Shown here: positions 9,698 through 19,313 of the stretch, one piece after another
How the letters are laid out: every line of letters starts with the position of its first letter
Numbering within the stretch: the stretch's first letter is position 1
From: Pollenia angustigena
Lineage: Eukaryota > Arthropoda > Insecta > Diptera > Polleniidae
NCBI GenBank assembly: GCA_930367215.1
Contig: OV884057.1
Span: 203,597,621-203,661,620, forward strand
Reading direction: 5' to 3'
DNA: 64,000 nucleotides
Notes under the pieces: generated by a model
Databases searched by the model: none
What the model was told of the DNA's origin: nothing
What the model saw: only the letters and a program-made list of their open reading frames with translations
Made by a program: the position numbers and the translations under genes

Positions 9698-12178
9698 TTA
9701 ATTACCATTATCTAATGTCATAGAAATCTTATTAAAAAACGACTTTTAAAATTCTTGCGTTTTACGTTTTCGATTTCCAGCACACCCCTGATAAACTATG
9801 GTTCTGTTCATGTACATACAAATTAGAACATACATACATTACATGATTTTGGTATTGTAAATTATATTTTAACATTTTTTAAAACAATAATTTGACAACA
9901 GCTTATGTGCACGAGTGTACCGCTGCGGGTATCACACAAATTTTTGGAGCCTCAACCGAAAAGTCCTCGTTCGACCTAAATCTTCGTATAGGAAGGCGAG
10001 AGCTCCAAAATCCGCTCTAGAGTATTTTGGTCTCCACCAGTAAACTTCTGAGTTATTTTCTTTGCACTCCACCAGTAAAACGTCTGAGTTAGGTATATAT
10101 GGTTCTCCACCAGTCACATTATTTATTTAAGGTTTGAAACGATTGTTAATGCAGAAACGGCAAAAACTGTTACTCGGTACAGTTATACGACGCCGAAACA
10201 CTAACCAATGCGGGGTGACAACGCAACAAAAGCAGACAAACAAAAACGACCTGTTTGTCCTTAAAAAATAATGACAAAAAGGGCGAGCTGCTTCTCCACT
10301 CAGAGCAGTTTTACGAGTGGATCGCTATGTTAAAACAACAAACAACATCTAGTGAACACAAGAATTTGGATAGTGAAGATGGCTTTTGTCGATGTGTCTT
10401 GTTAAAACAGCGTTGTTAAAACAATTGTTTTCACAACGATGTCTAACATTACTGCTTTATTGCCATATAAAAACTCCATATTGATTGTTATTGTTGCTTT
10501 TTATTTGGATTTTCTTGCCATTTGTTTTCCCCATTTCGAAGAACATAAGCAATTGTGCGTCGCTAATTCTGCCAACGTTGTGTTCTTGAGCAAACTTAAA
10601 AAATGAAGGTGTGAACACCGTGTTATGGCAAAAAAGTACGTACTAGATTTTGAGAAAGATTTTATATCACATCTACTAGATTTCTTTGTTATGTAAACGG
10701 TCCATTACTACAATGGTCGTTTTTATACGCTCGCAAGTTCCCTAGCTAATACATATGTATGTCTGTCTATTGGACAAATTCCCGCGATTTATACATTATT
10801 TATATCATCTTTAATTAAGACATTATTGTTATACATCCCTGGTAGAATTTAAACTGCTTAACCAGCACATTTATTTTTGACATTTAAAAAAAGAACTTGT
10901 CAGCACTTGCTGTTATCAAATATAAAATGACAACCTACAATTTTATATATTTACTGTGTTTGGAAGTAAGATTTTTCACTAAATTGTTTTAAATATTTAA
11001 AACATTTGGCCGGCTGCTAATTAACTTAATAAACACTTTTTTTTTAAATAGCAGTAATCTGAAAACTATAAAAATATTTAAAGAACAAAGTCTCACAGTT
11101 TTTAACCTAAATATTAAAGCTAAAACTTGTTCTCAACAAGTGATTAAAGTATATCAAGAACCTTATATGTATTTTGGTTAATGTTTACAAAATGAAATAA
11201 ATATAAAATAAAACAAAATTTTTTAAGCAAATTTCAAAGCAAAACAACAAAAAAGTAACAAAATATTGTAAAATAAAATAAAGCAACTCCCACCCTTAAA
11301 ATTGTTTGTGTGTTAAAAAAAGTGAAACAAATTTTGTAAACCGCCACCACCGACCTTCAGGCAACCTTCATCAATGTTCATTGCATAGAACAGCGACGAA
11401 TGGACTATAAAGCTCACGTGTATAATCAATTGATATTCTGTGCATGTTGTGCTTAACTAATCTTTCAAATATTCCCTTAAGAGGGTGGCTTTAAAATTCT
11501 TTTACTATACAACTTTTCATTAATATCTTCAAAGTTATCTGCCAGCTCCTGCTACATCTATTACAATTTTGTTTCTGTGCATTCATTCGGCTGCTTAGTA
11601 ACGTAAAATAAACAAGTTGTTTTTATTAAAAAAAGAATTTAATTTTCTTTTGTTTCTCAAATATTTTTTATAAGATACGAACGAGTATAAACAAAAACAT
11701 CAAGTCTTGTGTTCAACGCAATCAGTCTTAACGCGACTTTTGAATTGTCTACATTTAGAATAAATAATAGTTACAGTTTAAATTAATTCCGTGAAAAGTT
11801 AATTCCATTCGAGATAGTCGCTAGTATATATTTTGTGTGTTTGTCTGTTGACCTAGTGATCTAGTGTAATTTATAGTAAAAAGTGTTTTGTTTACTTTTT
11901 GAATTTTGTTTTAAACAAATTTAGTCGTCATCACAATCACTTCGCGGTTTTTTTTTATTTGTTTGTCTGTTTAAATATGATATCATTCTTGGGGATATTT
12001 TCTTTCGAATGACGTTTAGAACTTTATAAGTTCATATTTAATTTATAGATGAATGTTATGTTATTTTATAATTAAATTCGAATTTATTTATGAAATTGAT
12101 TGACATATTAGGTACATATGTAGTATGTAACTTAGCAATAACTTTGGTCTTATGCGTCTGTAGGGAACTAAGAGAACT
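9698..12178. other. Non-coding region, possibly regulatory or intronic
   Basis: No exon is recognised. Bases 10031-10113 hold about 2.2 imperfect copies of a 37-base unit starting CTCCACCAGTAAA. The stretch 9900-11900 is less repeat-like and has higher GC blocks (9920-10120, 11340-11440). A TCAGTC initiator-like word lies in AACGCAATCAGTCTTAACGC near 11720, followed by sequence that could be a 5' UTR, but no downstream start codon and splice donor could be tied to it. Confidence 0.35.
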
Positions 12179-12523
12179 TATATATAGGTACATATCGTGC
12201 CATAACCGCCAAAATAACGTAACCAACAAAAAACAAATTTTACAGGAAAAGGTTTTTTTGTTTATTTCTTATTTACTTGGAAGTTTTTCTATGAAATTAT
12301 TATAATAGCCTACAAATGATCTTATGCTAGTTTGAGATGAGTATTAACGTTGATTTTTCATTTACAAAAGTATTTTTGATCATCTTTTTGTCACTTACGT
12401 TAGTTTGGTGGTCATTATTGTAACCAGCTAATAAAAAAATGAGCTACTTACGTTTTATTATTAATAACTTAAAATTTTATTTTCAACTTAAAAATTTACT
12501 TTCTTGAATTTTTGTAATACATA

Positions 12524-13199
12524 TGGGTAATTCCATGTCAAAACGGTCTGATGTAGAATGGCCCTAACTCGATTTTTTTTCGAAATTGAGTTTTTTAGTG
12601 ATTCCAATACATTTCCCACAAATACGCCTCGTCACAAAAATGTAATACAATAGCATCAAAAATATCAATTTAACATGCAATTGAAGATGCCATTTTACAT
12701 TATGATACATACAGTTTCTATCATGTTTTTGCCTTCTCCTATAAAGTTGCATTTATGTGAGTTAGGGCCTTTCTACATAAGTCCAACGATATATGAACGA
12801 AAAAAAATTTTAAAATTTAAAAAGTTTTGTCATATTCAAAACGTCATAATTTCGCCGAATAAGCCGAATGTGTTGAGCTTATTTTTTCAATATCCCGAAA
12901 ACTACTTGACATAAGAAGATGATTTTAATGTCATTTTAAAGCAGTGAAGGGCACATATGCAAATACTATGTACGCGTGCATAGGAATAAAAATTCTGCTT
13001 GTGTGACGTCGACACATGTACACTATAAACTTCTTTGTGTGTTCTGTGACAAAGTACGTTTGGATGTTGCTTTGTTGTTATTTCGTCAATACAAGCATAA
13101 ATGTGATAGTATGTGTGTGCCCTTCACTGTTTTAAAGTGAATACATAGGGCTACAAGCCATATATTGAAAAAAAAATTTATTTTGACATGGAATACACA
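12524..13199. mobile_element. TA-flanked inverted-repeat element, itself interrupted
   Basis: The left end TGGGTAATTCCATGTCAAAA and the right end (reverse strand) TGTGTATTCCATGTCAAAAT are imperfect inverted repeats bordered by TA (12522-12523, 13200-13201). A second inverted pair (GTAGAATGGCCCTAACTCG near 12555 and GTGAGTTAGGGCCTTTCTAC near 12760) lies inside. A hAT-type MITE has inserted at 12942-13129. Confidence 0.6.
12942..13129. mobile_element. hAT-type MITE with perfect 8-bp duplication
   Basis: The ends are CAGTGAAGGGCACA and its reverse complement, extended by related CATACTAT words. The 8-bp duplication TTTTAAAG is exact at 12934-12941 and 13130-13137 and fits nTnnnnAn. The element is 188 bp with no coding. 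It is nested in the TA-flanked element. Confidence 0.85.
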
Positions 13200-13327
13200 T
13201 ATCGTCACCTGAAATCCCGTAACTGACAAGAAATTTTAAATCGGTTATTTTTTTGTGACAGCTGTATTTTTAATAATATCAACTCATTCAATCAAAGTTA
13301 AGGTTTTCTTCACATATCGCACACTTC

Positions 13328-13750
13328 TTTCTTTGCGACAAGTCTAAAACCGACCCCAACGTAAAAAAATGTAGCAACTGTGGCGGTAATCACACTGCCA
13401 ATTATAGAGGATGCCCTGTATATACTATCGTCAAGCAGTCGGTCGGACCGAAAACTAATCCCCCTCAAATGCAGGTAACAAATCAGGTTAACACAAATGC
13501 AATTCACGCCCCCCAGCCTAGTAATAACAGAACCTCTTACGCTAACGTCCTAAAATCAAACCATGAGCCAATGCAAGGTGCCTCGCCAAGTAATGATGAA
13601 ACTCAATTTTCTAATTTAAGTCGTTTAGAAAAAACCATGGAAACATTAGTGCAAACAGTAAATAATTTTACGAACACAATGGGTAATATGATGCAGGAAA
13701 TGCTTAGAATGCAATCGATGTTATTGCAAGCTGTAATTAACAAACCATGA
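13328..13750 (+). CDS. 3' part of Jockey-like ORF1 (Gag-like, zinc knuckle)
   Basis: The frame is open from the truncation point to TGA 13748-13750 and encodes about 140 residues. The first residues include CSNCGGNHTANYRGCP (13370-13417), a cysteine/histidine knuckle typical of Gag proteins of insect non-LTR elements and expected to bind element RNA. A Pro/Asn/Gln-rich linker and a Met-rich C-terminus (MGNMMQEMLRMQSMLLQ), possibly a short coiled coil, follow. The first ATG in this remnant is at 13469, but that is an internal Met; the true start was lost by 5' truncation. The stop overlaps the ORF2 start as ATGA. Confidence 0.85.
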   Translation, partial: FLCDKSKTDPNVKKCSNCGGNHTANYRGCPVYTIVKQSVGPKTNPPQMQVTNQVNTNAIHAPQPSNNRTSYANVLKSNHEPMQGASPSNDETQFSNLSRLEKTMETLVQTVNNFTNTMGNMMQEMLRMQSMLLQAVINKP

Positions 13751-16404
13751 ACTGTTTAAAAATTTGTTTTTGGAACGCAAACGGCATCCGCCAACATAAA
13801 AATGAATTAGAATACTTTCTTAAAAATAAACAAATTGATGTCATGATGATTTCTGAAACTCATTTGACCTCAAGAAGTACGTTTAAAATAAATGGTTATA
13901 TACTATATGATACCAAGGACCCTCGAGATAGAGCTTGTGGAGGTTCTGCCATTTTAATAAAGGCCCGAGTCAAACACTACCTAATGTGTGATCATCGTGA
14001 AGATTATCTCCAGGCAACGAACATTTGCGTTGAGGAATTAAATAGAAACCTAATAATTTCATCGTTATACTCCCCGCCTAGATTTTCAATATCGGAGGAC
14101 CAATATTGTAAATATTTTAAATCATTAGGACCGTGTTTCCTAGCCGCTGGCGATTATAACGCTAAACATACCCTCTGGGGGTCGCGACTTATAACACCAA
14201 AGGGTCGTGTTTTATTTAACATAATTTCTAAAATGGATTTAAATGTGGTAGCGAGCGGACAACCAACATATTGGCCCACTGATCTTCAAAAAATTCCAGA
14301 TGTCATAGATTTCGGCGTGGTTAAAAACATTCCCATAGAAACGATTCAAGTTGAAGCCTCCCTAGATTTATCTTCCGACCACACACCTACAATCGTTACT
14401 ATAATGAACCCCAATAGAATTGTTCCTCCGACGACAGCTACGCAAATTAATTGGTTGAAATATAAAAAATATCTCAGTACCCATTGCACAGAAAATATTC
14501 CGCTCAGTACACCGGATTATGTAGATCGCTCTATTGACAATTTTGACAGTTTTCTGAAACTAGCTGTTCAACATTCCAATATTGCCCCCAAAAAAACAAA
14601 AACTATTAAAATATATTCCACAGATGTCGAGCATCTTTTGTCTGAAAAAAGGAGGGCTCGAAGAGAGTGGCAATTGCACAGATCCCCTCAACTTAAGAAC
14701 TTACTTAAAGAGTGTACAAAAAGACTAAGAAAGTTACTGCAGACTAAGAAAACGGCTTCTCTGGAAAAATATCTTAAGGAACTTGATGCAACCCCACAAT
14801 CAGACTACTCATTATGGCGTGCAGCTAGAAATCTCAAAAGGCCAGTTGTCTCTAAACCACCATTAAGAAACTTGAATGGAAGTTGGGCAAGAAATGATGT
14901 TGAAAAAGGAAATCTGTTTGTCAATCATTTAAAAAACGTATTTACCCCAAATATATCTCACGATATTGCGGTCGAGTTACCACCTGTTGCTGCTAGAGCA
15001 GCTGTTCCGCTAAGATTTGAGATAAGAGAAATCGAAAAGGCTATTTGTGATTTAAACCCCAAGAAGGCTCCTGGGTTTGACAAGATCAGCAACAAAATGC
15101 TTTTGGAGCTACCCAGCATAGCAAAGAAAATTATTCTTTTAATTTTTAATGCTATTTTACGCCTTGAATACTATCCTCAAAAGTGGAAGGTCTCCTTAGT
15201 CACCATGATACCTAAACCTGGAAAGGATCACACAAAAGTTGAGTCATATAGGCCTATAAGCTTACTTTCTAATATATCAAAGCTGTTTGAGAAGCTGTTA
15301 GCGTCAAAATTAACCCCAATTTTAAATGAAAATAGATGTATTCCTAACCACCAATTCGGCTTTAGAAGAGAACACAGCACAATTGAGCAAACCCATCGTA
15401 TAGTAAACGCAATAAGAAAAGCCTTTGAAGAAAAAAAATATTGTTCCGCTCTCTTCATCGATGTTTCTCAAGCTTTCGATAAAGTCTGGCATGAAGGCTT
15501 ATTACATAAATTGAAGCTAAACTTACCAGTAAACATACACAAGCTGTTAGAAAGCTACTTAGTCGGTCGAAAGTTTATTATTAAAGAAGGTGATTATTTA
15601 AGCTCTCCTCAGCAAATTGACGCTGGAGTCCCTCAGGGAAGCATCCTGGGCCCACTTTTATACTTAATATATACCTCGGATATGCCAACAAACAACTACA
15701 CACAAACTTCAACATTTGCTGATGATACAGCTTTTTTGAGCGTGCACGAAAACAGTCAAGAAGCATCTCGATACCTACAGGATCATATATTTCAACTCGA
15801 ACTATGGTTAAAGCAATGGAGGATAGAGGTCAATGAGCAAAAATGCGTACATATAACATTCACCTTGCGTCAGGAATCATGCCCCCCTATTAAAATCAAT
15901 AATCAAATAATACCTCAAAATTCGCATGTAAAATACCTCGGTATTCATCTAGATCGCCGTTTAACGTGGAAAAGCCATATAGAGGCAAAATTAACTCAAA
16001 TGAAACTAAAAGCCATCCAAATTCATTGGCTTATTGGAAGAAACTCTGTCCTTAGTCTCGACTGCAAACTTCTTCTTTACAACTCCATCTTAAAGCCAAT
16101 CTGGTGCTATGGCATTCAGTTATGGGGCACTGCCTCGGCCTCTAATATCGAAAAAATTCAAAGGCGCCAAAATAAACTACTTCGAATAATCACAGCTGCC
16201 CCTTGGTATGTTAAAAACTCAAATATTCACAAGGATCTCAATGTTCCATTAGTTAAAACTATGATTACGAAATATGCAGTAAAATACTTAAAAAGGCTCG
16301 AATTGCACCCGAACCCACTAGCACGAAATATTTTAAATGATAGCGGCCACACTCGCTTAAGAAGAAGAGACACTGCGGCACTTGTCCAATTAGATGAGCG
16401 ATAA
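13747..16404 (+). CDS. Jockey-like ORF2: endonuclease and reverse transcriptase, intact
   Basis: This 885-residue protein nicks target DNA and reverse-transcribes the element RNA at the nick. Residues 1-225 form an APE-type endonuclease: CFWNANGIRQ, MMISETHLTS (catalytic Glu), AAGDYNAKHTLWGS and SSDHTPTIV (catalytic His). The RT spans about residues 430-720: KKAPGFDKISNKMLLELP, MIPKPGKD, YRPISLLSNISKLFEKL, FGFRREHSTIEQTHRI, LFIDVSQAFDKVWH, GVPQGSILGPLLY and the catalytic FADD at residues 657-660. No RNase H domain follows. The C-terminal 165 residues (LTWKSHIEAK, IQRRQNKLLRIITAAPWYVKNS) match copy 1 in order. The length is normal for Jockey-clade ORF2. No stops or frameshifts are seen. The ATG is chosen because it overlaps the ORF1 stop and lies just before the endonuclease core. 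Confidence 0.95.
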   Translation: MNCLKICFWNANGIRQHKNELEYFLKNKQIDVMMISETHLTSRSTFKINGYILYDTKDPRDRACGGSAILIKARVKHYLMCDHREDYLQATNICVEELNRNLIISSLYSPPRFSISEDQYCKYFKSLGPCFLAAGDYNAKHTLWGSRLITPKGRVLFNIISKMDLNVVASGQPTYWPTDLQKIPDVIDFGVVKNIPIETIQVEASLDLSSDHTPTIVTIMNPNRIVPPTTATQINWLKYKKYLSTHCTENIPLSTPDYVDRSIDNFDSFLKLAVQHSNIAPKKTKTIKIYSTDVEHLLSEKRRARREWQLHRSPQLKNLLKECTKRLRKLLQTKKTASLEKYLKELDATPQSDYSLWRAARNLKRPVVSKPPLRNLNGSWARNDVEKGNLFVNHLKNVFTPNISHDIAVELPPVAARAAVPLRFEIREIEKAICDLNPKKAPGFDKISNKMLLELPSIAKKIILLIFNAILRLEYYPQKWKVSLVTMIPKPGKDHTKVESYRPISLLSNISKLFEKLLASKLTPILNENRCIPNHQFGFRREHSTIEQTHRIVNAIRKAFEEKKYCSALFIDVSQAFDKVWHEGLLHKLKLNLPVNIHKLLESYLVGRKFIIKEGDYLSSPQQIDAGVPQGSILGPLLYLIYTSDMPTNNYTQTSTFADDTAFLSVHENSQEASRYLQDHIFQLELWLKQWRIEVNEQKCVHITFTLRQESCPPIKINNQIIPQNSHVKYLGIHLDRRLTWKSHIEAKLTQMKLKAIQIHWLIGRNSVLSLDCKLLLYNSILKPIWCYGIQLWGTASASNIEKIQRRQNKLLRIITAAPWYVKNSNIHKDLNVPLVKTMITKYAVKYLKRLELHPNPLARNILNDSGHTRLRRRDTAALVQLDER

Positions 16405-16625
16405 ACACCTATAAAAGTGAACAGAACCCGCGATGAACAAAATTTTTGTCTGGCACTGGCAGGACAAAAAATAATATTAGGTTAAGATTTGATTAATTAT
16501 TGTTAGTTCATATTTAATATATGAAGATTCAATAAATAAATAATGAAGAAAAAAAAAAAAAAAAAATATCGCACACTTGTCTTTTCTTTCTCTTCTTTTT
16601 TCTAATTAAAGAAAACCTTAATTAA

Positions 16626-16841
16626 ATTTATTATCGAAAATATTGCGAAAAACTCAAACGGACAATAGACAATTTGTTAGATTTCTTTCCTCCAAATATG
16701 CTACGTAAAGTTTGTATAAAAATTAAACATTTAGAAACTCCGCTGGAAGATAGAACTACACTTTTTAAGAAAGCACGAATAATTAAGGGAGAAAACAAAA
16801 AACTTATCACCTCTTCCAATATTTTGCTTAACTCTAGATAA
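16626..16841 (+). CDS. Unassigned 71-codon open frame
   Basis: Just after the Jockey-like insertion a frame stays open from 16626 to TAA 16839-16841. It includes IDNLLDFFPPNMLRKVC, KHLETPLEDRTTLFKKARI and KGENKKLITSSNILLNSR, a composition that looks protein-like. AATAAA occurs about 60 bases after the stop. The first in-frame ATG is internal, so it would be a terminal exon or a transposase remnant of the surrounding inverted-repeat element. A pyrimidine-rich tract ending TAATTAAAG (to 16612) could be an acceptor, but this frame has a TAA at 16623 between them. Function unknown. Confidence 0.25.
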   Translation: MYYRKYCEKLKRTIDNLLDFFPPNMLRKVCIKIKHLETPLEDRTTLFKKARIIKGENKKLITSSNILLNSR

Positions 16842-17285
16842 AATATTAGAACAGAAAGTTGTAATTTAAATAAGAGTTTTTTAATACCACTTGCTTCAAA
16901 CCAATAAACGAAACAACGAGTGAATACACATCTTACAAAAAAATAAGTAAAAACCTAACGGTAGATAAAAGTAATTTTTGTTTTTAAGTTGATTGCATTG
17001 TTACTTGTAATATTTTCATTTTAGGCTTTATATTTTTCTAATTATATGGCAGCTCTCTCGTTGTTTTTATGTTACTTACGTTATTTTGCGGTCACTAAGT
17101 TAGGCGTATGTCGGTTACGTTAAAATTGAAGGACTCGTATTTCTTTCAATACTTGGATTATCGATACTATATTTTACAGGACAACGTGTTGTTACTTACA
17201 AAACAATTGTGCATCAACAACTCAGTTTTGGAAAATATGTTGGTTACGTTATTTTGGCGGTTAAGGCTCGATATGTAGGTATATT

Positions 17286-18733
17286 ATATACCTTTATTCA
17301 TATTTAACAACCTTATAGAATTAAGAAAAGTAAATTTTTAAAGAAAAAATGCAAAAGAAAAATAGTATACATACCTACATACATAATATATGCATATTAA
17401 ACAGGTAGATACATATGTACCTGTTTTATTATGTTGTAGCATTCGACAGTTACTGCCCTTATATCACCACGATTACTTCCTATTTCGCGACCAGAAACAT
17501 TCATAAAAAATTGTACAAGGCCATAAATTGCCTGAATAGGTAAAAATTTATACAAAGTATCCCGTGAAAACCGGATGCTGCATTATAATTTTGGAACAGT
17601 AGCTTCTTCGGAACATCTTTTAAGAGTTTTCGTTTCTGATATATGTACTCCTTGTCAATTTTCTTGGTCCCGAACAATGTAACCAACCCTAATGTTCATA
17701 TACTCATTTTTATAAACAAACATTCACATTTGTTTACCCAATGAAAAATTACAAAAGGAAAGTGATTTAATTATTTTGGGCGAAACATTCATTAACCCTT
17801 AATTAGTATTATAATTTTTCCTTGTAGGATTATTTATGTACCAAAAAATGTTTTTTAACTGTTACTGCATGGGAAATTACAAAAAATTCCTATAACTTCA
17901 AAAATAGTTTTTAAAATTTGAAATGATCAGGTATGTGATGAAAAACGATCGTATTTAAAATGATCGTTTTTAAAATTTTAAAATTCATTTCTGAAGTAAA
18001 GTCTTAATTTTTTTTTCTCAAAATATAGTTCAATTTACATATAGGTATAATAAAGAATTTAAATGAATATATACAGGAAAACAGAGGAAAATGTATTAGA
18101 AATTAATTTTTAAAGATACTGAAAACAGTATTATGTTTTTAGACATAGTTAAGACTAATATGCAAATACGCAATATAGATACATACATATCTAATTACAC
18201 TTCCATATACATATATCACAAATTAACTAACTAACGTATGTAATAATAAAAAAAAATCTTAATATGATATTTGTGCTCAAACTGATAACTAAAGTTCCAA
18301 CTATAATATGCTTAATTTGGCTTTATTAATTGTGCGAATACATATAAATCATGTGTGGCAAACCACATTGAACCTTAGGAAACGTTTTGTTAGGTTTCAC
18401 GAATCTGTCAATTGCTTAAGCAAAGTGCGAAATTGATCGCACTTTCCGTACGCAATCAAATGTTTTCTGATTTTTTTTTTGTTTTTTTAAATGTATTTTT
18501 GTAATAGTTGGGTCTTAATTCAGGAACACTTTTCAATAATTTTTTCTTAACTGAAATTGAGAATATTTTACTTGTTATCATTTTGCTTTGTTTATACTCA
18601 ATGTTGTTGTCAGGGTCATATACTAATGTAGAATAATTATTTAACAATACAAATACATGCATATGCATTACATTACAGTCGCAATTAGTTATAATTTTAA
18701 CAAAAAAGAAAGATCATTTTTTTATATGCAAAT
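17286..18733. other. AT-rich non-coding stretch
   Basis: I see no gene, clear inverted repeat or tandem array here. Short frames (for example 18456-18668 minus) are low-complexity AT-rich translations without motifs. Confidence 0.5.
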
Positions 18734-18772
18734 GTAATAATTAAAGCCCTGCACGAATGCATTTGAAAGCCG

Positions 18773-19045
18773 TTTCGAATCATTCGTTTGTTTTTCAACT
18801 CGTGATTGTCGATTGCATTTTGCTAACGAATCAAACTCTGTATTGTGAAAAACACATAAAGCACGAAAAGAATATAAACACACAAATGCAAATGAATTTA
18901 AATTTGTGTGTTATAAACGACCAAATACGAAGTGTAAAGAGCACGAAATTTACTCCATGAAACAACGAATCAAACGAATAACACAAACTACACCAACTCA
19001 AACGAATCGCACGAATCAAACGAATCAAACGATTCAAACCAAACA
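18773..19045. repeat. Left subterminal repeat cluster of the hAT element
   Basis: At least eight variants of ACGAATCAAAC / CGAATCATTCG occur here (18776, 18826, 18965, 18974, 19003, 19012, 19021, 19030). Related ATTCGAATTGATT and GAATCATAC words lie within the right 230 bases (22345-22560). Such clusters bind hAT transposases; the role here is inferred. Confidence 0.65.
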
Positions 19046-19313
19046 ACAGTTACAAAATAGATGATAAGAATTATCTTTTTTTTATTATTAGGTATGACTA
19101 GTAAATTTGTATTGAGCAAAAAAAAACAAATGAAGATGCAAGATATTTTTATACAATGTTTAAGTTTTTATTTTAAATTATTTTATTCAAAAGTTACAAA
19201 AATATATTTTGAAATATTTTATTAAAAGTAAAAAAGAAATGAAAAGCTAAATTCAATTAATTGCAAAATTAAGATAAAAATAATATAATGAGCAAAATGG
19301 TTTAAAATATATA

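Larger units (their letters stand above)
13327..16565 (+). mobile_element. 5'-truncated Jockey-like non-LTR retrotransposon, copy 2
   Basis: A perfect 13-bp target duplication ATATCGCACACTT borders the insertion (13314-13326 and 16566-16578). The element starts inside ORF1 just upstream of the zinc-knuckle region, continues with a complete ORF2, a 3' UTR of about 140 bases with AATAAATAAATAATG, and ends in an A tract. The perfect duplication and open frames indicate a young insertion. Because the 5' end with its promoter is missing, this copy is probably not autonomous. Confidence 0.95.
12180..17285. mobile_element. Long-inverted-repeat element carrying later insertions
   Basis: Bases 12189-12227 and the reverse complement of 17239-17277 share ACATATCG-GCC-TAACCGCC and then AAAATAACGTAACCAAC with only two differences. 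Variants of CTTACGTTATTTTGGCGGT also lie at 12395 and 17078, inside the termini, and a further relative lies at 62122. Without the Jockey-like element and the small MITEs inside, the element would be about 1.1-1.7 kb. The superfamily is unknown and no clean target duplication was found. Confidence 0.55.

Noticed and set aside
13299..16615. GTTAAGGTTTTCTT and AAGAAAACCTTAAT as termini of another element
   Set aside because: They flank the Jockey-like insertion as an inverted pair, but only about 75 bp would remain without it; could be a tiny palindromic MITE, not enough to call.
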